Of a stretch of 64,000 bases of DNA, positions 25,101 to 37,100 are shown one piece after another. A program made the translations under genes and the position numbers. The stretch lies in the NCBI RefSeq assembly GCF_037042905.1, contig NC_087256.1:25501501-25565500 (forward strand), written 5' to 3'. Below the pieces are notes generated by a model. It saw only the letters and a program-made list of their open reading frames with translations. It did no database searches and was not told where the DNA came from. Positions within the stretch are counted from its first letter, which is position 1. Each line of letters starts with the position of its first letter. The stretch comes from Lytechinus pictus. Taxonomy: Eukaryota > Echinodermata > Echinoidea > Temnopleuroida > Toxopneustidae.

Positions 25101-28100
25101 TGGAACACAGGGTGGAATCTGGCCAAAGATTTTTTTTGCAAGATGCATCAATAATTACACTTTGATTGTATGTTAAATACAAAATGTTTTGGCATCTTCT
25201 TCTACACTATCCTTTTATGTTTTCCCCCATCCCCCCCACGAAGTTCATTCAGATAATCAGAAAATTTGTAACATAAGATCTTAAGAAAGTAATTTTGTGT
25301 GCAATTGTTACTTTACAAAAGCTACTTTTAACTTAGACTTCTTACAGTATACAGTGCAATAGTGAGACAAGTGAACATAGAAAATATAAAATAAGCACAT
25401 AGGCCCGTATTCTGAAGTCAGGTTTAACTTAGACCATGGTCTAACTCTGTGCTAAAATTATGGGGAGCCAAAAGTGTCAAAATTTTTATTACGTTGTTTG
25501 TTTCTTATCATGTTTACTGTGCTCTTTCCTGATTCATCGACGGTGAAGACAATCATCTATTTATACTTCCTAGACAATTATGAATGATTTGAAAGCGAAA
25601 TGAGTTGAAATATGATATCTCTACCGTTAGTGATTTATGTAACAATTGGCTATCCATACTTAACCACAACTTTAAACCGGAGTTTAAGTTAAACCCGACT
25701 GGGGAGCATTGGGACACAAACCTCAAGAAGAAGAGAAAGTATGGACAGGCTGTGAGCACACAGAGGATGATAAGCACATCTTCATAGTACGGAGCACAGG
25801 GTGGAATCCGTCCGAAACACGCCAGGATTACGAAGCAGCAAGATAAGAGGAACATGGCCTTTGCTGGGGCGTTGCGCTGTAAACGAGAGATAATTGATCA
25901 TTTTTAATAGGGAAGAACTTATTCCATGTGTTGCTTAGGCACCTTAGGAAAGTCTGAGGCACGTCTTTCCCACTTTGAACTCACGTAAGACTTTTCAATA
26001 TAAATCGTCACATTTCATTATATACAAAACTTGTGTCAGTGAAACAATAATAATAATAACCTGTTTTTATATAGCGCTTAATACATCGGAACAAGGTGTC
26101 TAAGCGCTTTACAGATATATTACTACCCCGGTCATCGGATTCAATCAGTCATTCCTGCAGACAATGTGTGCACATCCTCCACTCCCTGGGGAGTATTCCA
26201 GTCAGTTGCCCGTGAGGCGCACACAGTACTGGACTAGAAGAGAAAGAACTGGACAAGCTACAATGACTTTCACATCCTACCGGGTACCCATTTAGCACCT
26301 GGGTCGAGGGTGGCAGAGTGTGGATTAATGCCTTGCCAAAGGACGCCAGACCGCGGTGGGATTCGAACACATGACCCTCTGTTTACAAGGCGAGAGTCAG
26401 AACCACTACACCACAGCTCCTCCACACTATTATGAAAGAATAAAATTACTATTATATGAAAGAATGCTCTAACACCACACTTTCAAATATCGCATGCGTG
26501 CAAAAACGCCCTTAGCAGCAAGAATAAGTGTATTGCGTAAGGGCTGTTTTTGCAACGAAGGGGTGCACAAAAATGTTTTGCTAAGGGCATTCTTGCACCC
26601 ACATGAAACTGGAACTAGACTTTCTCCAGGAAATACAGAAAGAGTAAAATCATCCAGAACTCACCAGTACATTCCAGTAGAGCTTTCTCAAGTGGTGAAA
26701 CTCTCTTGCAGCAAAGTAAAGAAACGTGACGGCCCCGATCAAAGTCAAGCACTCAAAGGTGAGACGAACCTGAAACATATCAAACCGTTCAGAACATTTC
26801 ATTTCATGTAAACATTATCTTCTTCCATTTCAAAAATTTCTTTCAAAGTTCATTACACCATGAGAAAAAAAGGCATATTGCTCTGAAAATGTATTTTGAC
26901 AGCCAAATGCTATTTTATTGGCAAATTTCAACTTTAGCTAATGTAATTAAGACACCTACTTTGCTTGTCATATACCAATTTGATGTAAGATTGTGCACAG
27001 CATTGCAAAACAGCTTTATGAAAAACTGAACCGATTAAAAGGGTTCCTTATAAGGACACATACAAAGAGAAAATATTTACCACTGCAGGCATCTTGGTAT
27101 CTAAAATTATACGTGTATACGATCATATTAAAGTGTGTATTTATCTTTGATGAAGTGGCTGTAATGTGATCTGTACCAGAATATCATGGAACATTACAAT
27201 ATCATGAGAGCGTAGAAGTCACTGACAGCATATTTACCCATAAGAATTGAAATATGGCATTTTTCTGAGGGTTAGTTTTTACATCACCACTGTTTTGAGG
27301 TGCTTGCTTTAATATAATCTAGAAATGAAATAGAGACTTGCACTTTTGGGGGTATTTACCAAAACTTAAGACAGGCTTTAAAGATAAATACCAGTTGTTG
27401 TAACGACCTCAAAATGAGTTCGAACAGAATCCAAGAAAATTACCACCCGAGTGATTTTATGTATAAAGAGGAAATATGTGCCAAATGGCTCTGGAAGAAA
27501 ATGTGTAATTGCTGGGAAATGAGCAAATTAAGCAAGGAATTCCACCAAATGTTGGGTATTTTCGGCAAGCAATGTTAATACACTGTCCCACATATGCTTT
27601 TCTGTGCCAGTGATCATGAAAATTATCGGTTTTGAGCTAAGATTTCATGATTTCACAAAGATAACTTAACATTAATGTACCAGATCTCTCTATATATAAT
27701 AATATGGTGACAATTAACCTTAATTTAAAAGACTTTCTCATGAAATAACTGTGTACTGCTAATACTTTCTCTTACCTTTAATAATTTTCAGTTAGGATAC
27801 TGTGTTTAAGACTTACCTTATCCTGCACCGTTTCTGTGTAGAGAAGATAACACCTATTCCAATCCTGTACAACCGTTGTATTCCCGAATTCGTCTGTGAT
27901 ATTGACATCTCTAGCATAACGGTCCTGGCAAGATACAATGAATAGTATTTAGTATTTGTACTATTCTCTCTCTCTTTTTTTTACTGCGCCTTGGGCACTC
28001 TGCAGAGTAGATTTGGCGCATTACAAATCACATTTATTATCATTATTAAGTAAATGATTGAATGGTGAATATAATTAGGACAAACTATGATTTCCAAGGC

Positions 28101-31100
28101 AATTTGGATGTCGCTATCTTTCCAAGGTGAAACTGAGGAATGATATCTGCATCTACATGTATATCGCCAAGGTGAAACCGAAAGGTGATTATTTGCTTTA
28201 TATTCCACATTGAAAAGATTTACTGTAATCTTGAGAAAAAGAGCATATCTTAAAGTTGACAACTAAATCAATAGACTCTTCCATATTTCAAAAATTAATT
28301 AAAAACAGCAACTTTTGTAATTACTGACAAAAAAGAAATATGACGTGAATAAGGCAAGATTACTTGGGCAATAAAAATATAATCTAGATTGTACACAGTG
28401 CAGCTCACTTTTACCCAAGATGATAGTTGATTCACAAAATGATATACTTTCATTTAAAACATATTCCAGGTAATGATAATGTTCGTTGTGAGTCCCTACA
28501 CAAATCAAAGCTGTTAACTTGATATATTATTGAAATATACTGTATAATATGTAATTCATGAAGAGATTGCCATCTTTAACAGATGCTCAAGGCACTTCAG
28601 AGCATGTTAGAGAAGAAATAAATACATTATAGGTTCGATCTTTATAAACAAGGAATTCATTAATGGTAGTCTATCAAACAGCACCATTGAATATACAGGC
28701 ATGTCTTCATGTCTTTGTTTTCAAACTCATGTGGAGAGCATTCCACAGGGTCGGCCCCGCATGACCAAAGTCCTGTTCCCCCCAGGATTTTCTTGTTACT
28801 GGAACTTGTAAAAGATTATAAGTTGAGGAATATATGGGCAATGGGCATATGTGATTCACTGAATAGTAAGGTACATCAAAAGAATGAGGAATATAGTACA
28901 GCTTTGACATTGTTATGGAGCATTTCCTTCATTCAGAAAAAATGAAAAGCTTATTTAGTAAGCATAGTAAAGTACCTCTGGCAATAAGGGCTACATAAAT
29001 CCAGCTATTCTAGTTATCATTATTACCTTGCCTGGACGCATATAAAATGCTGTTGTCAGGAGCATCAAGTAGAGCACGAAGAGTCCCATGCGAAGGTAGA
29101 ATTGGAACCGCCCAAATGTTTTCCATTTTTCATGAAGCAATTTGGTCATCAAACCTTTCATTAGGCCGAGATGATCAATGTCGGACTGAAAAAAAAAAGA
29201 AATAGGGAATACCGTTAAATGAATGATGTATCAAGTGAGTGCATAAAATGAATCTTGCCTCTTGTTAAGTCTTAAAGTGATTGGGTAACATTTAAAAAAA
29301 TGTACATTCCAATACCCAGAAATAAGTTGTAGTCTAAAAAAAAGAATTTGGAAGTCTTCTACAGAAATATCCACAGGAAGCACATTCAGACAATGTGAAA
29401 AATCTGAACCATTATTTGAACATGATATCAATGGGTATTTCTGTTTGTCATAAGCCTAAGGGTCAAAATTCGTGGTTTCATTTTATTATTTCAAATAGCA
29501 AGTTGTAATACTAAAGCCGAAACAGAATTGTTGATGAATATAGTCTTGTGTGGGCCAACCTTGACTGCAACATTGTGCCACCTTGTGAGAGAGTTAAGTT
29601 ACAATGCTGTTCACATATAATCAGCCCTTATTGGTGGCCATAATCTGATTTCATCAGCCCCTAAATTTTATTGTGATAGAAATGTTTTCCTGAATATTTT
29701 GGTGGCAGCAGTGGGACATTTCCTCTAAATTTGATCGCTTATTTCAGCATTTTATTGTGATGGAAATGTTTTCCTAAATATGTTGGTGGCAGCAGTGGGA
29801 TATTGGCCCCTAAATTTGATTGCATTTTTCAGCATTTTGTGATAGAAAAATGTCTTTAACCGCTGGTGGCAGCGGTGGGATATCTTCATTAAACCTGTTG
29901 GAAATGTGATCCACATGTAAGAGATCCCTGTATTAACCCACTAACTACTGAAACCATATCATGATACCTATAGAAATTACAGAATCAGTACACCAATTGA
30001 AACAGTACTGAAAATCAATTAACATCTTCAGATTTCTATATGATGCCCATGAGAATTACAGAATCGGAAGACAATGGGTTAATGATACCAATTGAAACAT
30101 CGTTAGTATTATTATCATTATTACATTACATTATATTACCATTATTATTATCATTATCATAATACATATTTTTATTATCATCATCATCAGTAAGTCATCA
30201 CCATACTGAACATCAATGAATATCTTTGGATTTCTAATTCACAGCACTTAATCCCAATCATATTACAAGAGCAGAGAAACTTTGTACCTGATTGACAATG
30301 GTGAATAGAGCAGACTTTTCATTGACGCTCCCATCAACTCCGATACTGTCGAGGTTGTAGAGAGGATAGAGGGCGCACGTCACCTCCCCATACTTCCAGG
30401 AGACCTGACGCTCTAGATGGATGATGCTCTCAAAGAACTCTGTATTTGCCAGCTCCGCTGCCAAGCAGAGAGGGGTGTAGCCCTGGAAATTGGTGATACT
30501 GCAGCTTGCTCCAAGCTCAAAGGCTTGGGTGAACTGAGACTATATAATGCAGACAGAGACATGTGTTGAAACATAAAGAATAATGATAATAATTATGATT
30601 GTGCTATGTATTGAAGATAAATGCCAGTTTTGGTAATATTCGAGAAATGGGTTCAAACATAATCCAATAAAATGACCACCCTAATGTCTGTTTCTATAAA
30701 TAAAAAAAGTATGTTCCAAAGTATTCTGGAAGAAATTGTGTAATTGCTGAGAAGCAAGGAATTAGAGCACGATATTGGGTCTTTTCCAAGCAATAGTAAT
30801 ACACTTTCCCACATGTGCTTATTTGTGTTGTTGACGTTCAGTGTCATTGTTTTTCAGCTTTATCGATTTCATGCTATATTCTAACAAATGGAAACCAGCA
30901 ATCTTGGTTTCTTACAAACACAAGAATAATCTCTGTACATACCTGTATAGGTAAATAATGTGATTAATCACAAAATTACACTAATATCTTACACCATATA
31001 ATTTTTACATGTGTATTGGTTCAATTGATGAGGTTTTGCATAGTTTAAACCAATCATAAATATATCTGGTCGAGTAAAATACAAAATACTTCTGGCACTG

Positions 31101-34100
31101 ATTGATCTTACCCTCTTATTGTGAAGTATCGTCATGTGAAGTACAGTATTCCCATTGGAATCCTGGGCATTCACGTCAGCTCCTTTGCTCCAGAGGTAAC
31201 GTAAGATGTCATCTTGTTCCAGACACCCTGCAAAGCTCAGAGGGTACTCTCCAAAGTAGGTATGTCTAGGAAATAATAGGAGAAAAATATTGATTTGATC
31301 AAATAGAGAAAAATCAAACACGCATAACGCTGAAAATTTCATCAAAATCGGACGTAAAATAAGAAAGTTATGACATTTTAAAATTTTGCTTATTTTTCAC
31401 AAAACAGTGATATGCACAGTTCAGTGATATGCAAAATGAGACAGTCGATGATGTCCTTCACTCACTATTTCTTTTGATTTTCATTGTTTGAAATATACAA
31501 TATTTCATTTTTTACATATTTGACAATAAGGACCAACTTGACTGAACCTTATAGTATCAAACAATGCTAATTCCTTACATTAAGGGAGGAATTAATCATA
31601 GTTTCACTTGGCAATGAGGAGAAAATTCTAATATTTCATATTTCATATAATAAAATACAAAAGAAATAGTGAGTGGATGACATCATCAGTATCCTCATTT
31701 GCATACCCAACAGGATGTGCATATACCTGTTCTGTGAAATTAAGCGAAACTTTAAAATGTCATAACTTTCTTATTTTACAACCGATTTTCATGAAATTTT
31801 CAGTATAATGCTTGTTGGATTTTTCTCTTTTCATTCAAATCGACTTTGTTGGAGTGGACTTGTCCTTTTAGAAGCGTGTTATACACAGGATCTTATAAAG
31901 TAATAAACAACAAATTTGATAGCACCGACCTATAAAAGAGCATGAATCACATACTGTAGTCTTCTTACCCATGATAGTTTGTTTTGTTATCCACGACAAT
32001 AACTTCATGATCGTAGGTGTCTTTCCTTGTGTTCTTTTGATCATCAGGCAGAAAGAATGTGCCACAAGCCCTCTCATCGATGTTGGCACCATGCTCTACC
32101 AAGAACTTCACCATGGGAAAGTCCTCGTTAACGATGGCAAAGTGAAGGCAGCTCTCACCTACGACACAAAATAATGAGTAACATTATATTTTGATGACCA
32201 ATCAAAGCTCTCGATTGTTTTTATAATTTGTTCTCTTAAGCTTCTGTTTTCATTTTGGTTATCAATGCCTTCTGTTCATTCTTGCATTCTGCTTCAAAAT
32301 TTCTATACCCATCAGAATTTACCAAAGCTATAAATGAGTAATGACTTATCTCCAGAGGCTGACAAGTCCAGTGTCAAAGGACATCCTAAAGTCATCACCA
32401 ATTATTCTTTTTCATGGAAATATCTTTAGTTTAGATTCAGATTTATCAATTTTCTGTCAACAAATATAAACAAATGATACAAAGTCAAATACTTACAGAA
32501 ATTACAATCAAACAAAAAAGTACAATAAAACATAATATTCAGTAATGAAATCAGGGAGTGAATTTAGAACGTAGCAATCTAACTGAACAAATCTGACTAA
32601 AAATGAAGATTGATGCTAAAAACCTTCTTCACAAACAGGAGGACAATACTGTTTCACTTCTGTGGGAAACAGATCACATGAAGTAAATAAGTAAACGGAG
32701 GAGCATGCTGTGGTTAACGCAGTGGCTTGCATCTTAAATCTTCTTTCTGCTCAAGTCTTTCATGCCCTGCGTTAACGGCAATATTATTTTTTTTATGAGG
32801 TACAGCTTATAATTTGCTGGCAAAAGAATGAATGAAAATCACTCAAATTTGTCTAATATAGTCCTACCTCCCAGGCTCAGTCAATTATCCTACCCCTCCC
32901 CAGAGATATTCCTTGGCCTGATTTTGGCCTTGTCGGCAAGAAAAGGAGAGATAGTGGCTTAACCACATGAGATGGGTAAAATACTAAATATAACGTTATC
33001 TTTCAGTCTTAACCTGAAAATAATCTGAATAAAAATAGTAAAATACACAGAGCAAAATGCTGAAAATTTTATCAAAATCTGATAACAATTAAAGAAGTTA
33101 TTGAATTTTCAAGTTTAGTAATGTTTTGTGAAAATAGTCATATGCACATCGTCATGAATATTCATTAGGTGGGCTGATGATTTCATGTCCCCACTTTCCT
33201 TTTTCTTATGTTATTACATGAAATCACAATTATTTCATTTTGTCATATATGAGTGAATGATATGACTCCCTTATAATAAAATAAGTTGCAGCAATGAATA
33301 TTTAAAGGTCAAGTCCACCCCAGGAAAATGCTGACTTGAATAGAGAAAAATCAAACTAGCATAGTGCTGAAAATTTCATCAAAATCGGATGTAAAATAAG
33401 AAAGTTATGACATTTTAAAGTATCGCTTATTTTTCACAAAACAGTGATATGCACAACTAGTTGAGTCAGTCGAATGATGTCCATCACTCACTATTTCTTT
33501 TGTTTTTTATAGTTTGAATTATACAATATTTCTTTTTTTTTAGATTTGACAATAAGGACCAACTTGACTGAACCATATAGTATTAAACAATGCTAATTTC
33601 ACATGTTCAGGGAGGAATTAATCGTTTTATCACTTGACAATGAGGAGAAAATGAGAATATTTCATATTTAATATAATAAAATACAAAAGAAATAGTGAGT
33701 GGTTGACGTCATAGTCTCCTCATTTGCATACCAGCCAGGATGTGCATATAACTGTTTTGTGAAATTAAGCGAAACTTTAAAATGTCATAACTTTCTTATT
33801 TTACATCCGATTTTGATGAAATTTTGTTGGATTTTTCTCTTTTTATTCAAATCAACGTTTTGTTGGGGTGGACTTGTCCTTTAATGTATTATATCAGTTG
33901 TCATCAAATTTTTTTTTTTCTTGGAGGAAAAAAAGGTGAATAAACATAATTTCATTTTTTGATAAAATACAAAAGAACAAATTGGGATACGACATCATCA
34001 GTTTGCTCAATGAATATTCATGAAAGACATGCATAAAACTGTTCCACCAAAATAATGCAAATTTTAAAATGTCATAACTTTGTTATTCCTTGTCCGAGTT

Positions 34101-37100
34101 TGATCAAATTTTCAGTACTGTGTTCGTTTGAGTTTTTTTTATCTGTTCAAATCATATAATCTTAAGCCTGGGATTCCCCTTTAAAGTATTTGTTGTTACC
34201 TTGGTAGAGGTCCGTGTGGAAGATGTCATTCACAAGGAGAGGGTATGCCTTGATTATTCTCTTGGCTAGCTCGTTATGAAGCTCAGTAGCATTGAGGAAA
34301 CAAAGATGGAGGATAGTCTCTCCAACAGCCCCTCTCTGGTCCAGGTCCCAGCAAACCTTCCTTATGGTAGCTGCAAATAGTGAAAAAAGGGAAAAAGAAA
34401 ATGAAATACCTGAATGCCTGTCGTGGTGGACCAAGAGTGAATATATAGTTAAAATTGTATTTTTGTCATCTTACAGAAAATAACATATTGAAATATACAT
34501 GTATTGTGCAATAATGTAATATTTGATCTGTTAAAGCCATGGTTATTGTGAGCACTGCACTGCATTAGTGTAAATCACTTAGAGACTGTAAATAAAGTAG
34601 GTGTCAAGTGAGTATTTCTAATGCTTTCCAAATATTCAATTTTGATCACTGAGTGAAATAAATTCACATTCCATACCTATGGGGTTGAAAAATATACCCT
34701 TTGTTCCTTATTTAAGTAATTTTCATACTCTTCAGTCTTCATTGTAAGAGCAATCTAGATCAACCAGCCATGGAACACAAGCATTTGAACATGATTTTGT
34801 GTATGAACATGATGTCCACCTTGTAATGACAGTGCTTCCCCGCCTAATTGAATTGCATCTCTTATCAATAACCGGTGGTGGCACTATCTATTCGAAGGCA
34901 TTACGCATGATCATTCCCGAAGTCGAAAAATGCCCCTTTTTGTGCATGGTTTCACATATATTTTGAGCAATTTCGACCCTTTTTTTACAAAACGGGTACG
35001 AATTAACAAGAAATTAACCTTTACAAAAAACTTTTTTTTTGCATTTCAAGTACACTTTTACCATATCATCGCTTTTTTTGCATTTCAAGTACACTTTTAC
35101 AAAATCACCCCCTTTTTTACTTTTCAAGAATACACACAAGAACACATGAAGAAGAACTTTATTAATCAAGGCAGCCATCACAGCTGTCTTGTGAACATTT
35201 GTCAGATAACAGCAAAACACCTGTCAAAACATGACTGGAATAAATATGAGAGAAATTGGTAAGAATTCTAGGATTTCACATTTCATGTTGACAAAAAATA
35301 TACCCTTTTTTAAAGAAATCGAGTACATCGTCGACAAAAATGAACCCCTTTTTTCAAAATCGTGTACATTTATGTTTGCGAATGTACTTACAACCAGGCT
35401 CAAAAAGCACCCTTTTTTTTCGCGAAAAGGGTACGATCATGCATACACATTGACAATGAGAAGTGCCACCAATATTACTGATAATGATATGACAAATTTA
35501 TGTATTGCTTATCAATCATTATTATTATTATTTATTTGGCCATAAAAAAAACATACAAAAATTGTACAATGTAATTACAAAAATACAATTTGAAATTGAA
35601 TAATTAAATGGATAAGTAAAAATGAAAGGAAAGAAGAAAAGAGTAAGAAAATGGCGTTTCCATAGGCCAAGGCTTGCAAAATTAAAATTCAGTACTATTG
35701 CCAAGAGGCATGCGAGCCCTCATGGAAAAACTATTGAGAGAGTATTGCACATTCCGGTATATAAAATTACACATTATTAAAATTCAAATAAAACACATTC
35801 AACAAACATTAACAATTATTAATGCAATATATCTAAGTGTTGCATACTATTTCCCCTCTTCATCGCGGCTACTCTGATCGGGCGCTCGAGCATTCAAATT
35901 TCAAGGAATTTCTACCTGCAAGGTACCCATTTACTACACTGGGGTGGAGAGTGGCAAATATAGATAAAAGCCTTTATCTTACCAGGACTAACAGGACTGA
36001 TGGTGTTTGCACTGTGTTGCCTTGACGTTGCTCCGATGATTTCAACTTTCTCCTTCCTGCTTTGGTTCCTGCGATTGACAAGCTCCTTGATGGATATGTC
36101 CCGGCCTTGTCCATCGTTGTACAAGAATCTCTTCACCTGGAAACAGACATGAATAAGAAAACTCATTGATAATAATAATAATAACAATAATAATAATAAT
36201 AATAACATTAATAATAATAATCATAATGATAATAATAATAATGATAATGATAATTATGATAATATTGATATTATTGATAATAATGAACAATTATAATAAT
36301 AATTATAATAAAAATAATAATAATAATAATTTCTCATGTGTGCATATCTACTCCAAGGAATGCTCAATACGCCTGACAATTCAATATTAATAATAATCCT
36401 TCAAATTTTTAACTCGACTTTGTGCATGAAGCCCCAGAACTCTGGAATAGTATCCGACACATTTTAAGGCAAGTTGATTCAATCGGGCAATTCAAATCTA
36501 CATATTTAGCATTATCAAGTTTCCCTCATATTTTGATGCATTTGACAGGTATAATGCACTAAACAAGAACTGTTCTATGATTATTATTACTATTATGATT
36601 TCAGTTATTGCTCTAATAAGATAATATTGCTTAAAAGAATCAGAATATTTCAGGATGATATCATGAGCTATGAAAGGACAATATTTGATTACTTATTTGA
36701 TTAGCATTTTTCTTGTTGGTATCTAGTCATTATTCTCACCAAGTCACTTCTCACTTGTCGATCATATATTTTTGCCATTAATAATCATAATAAACATAAT
36801 TGATAATAATAATGATGAGAAGGAATAATGATAATACAAAAACAAGGGAATAAAATTAACATTGATAAAGGTAATTATGATTATCATGATTATCATAAAT
36901 AATAAATTATAATTTACAACAGTGACAAAAACCTCCTCTGTTGAATCAATGCATCACTAATTTAAATGAGAAGCTGGAAACAATAATAATAATGATAACA
37001 ATAATTATAATAATAATGATAATGATAACAGTAATACAAATAAAAAGTAATGAAATAATGAAAATTATGACAGTATTTCTCACATTTCCTCATGTTTTCT

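Noticed and set aside
26350..26420. A tRNA gene (also near 51070-51120 and 62440-62500)
   Set aside because: A and B boxes are present, but the sequences lack a proper tRNA fold end and are joined to a shared SINE body and tail.
35014..35545. Lysine- and phenylalanine-rich open frames
   Set aside because: They follow the internal repeats of the 34873-35472 element on both strands.
36042..36390. Open frames of isoleucine, asparagine or leucine runs
   Set aside because: Translations of the AAT microsatellite; no codon diversity. The same applies at 7761-8108, 39728-40015 and 41203-41618.
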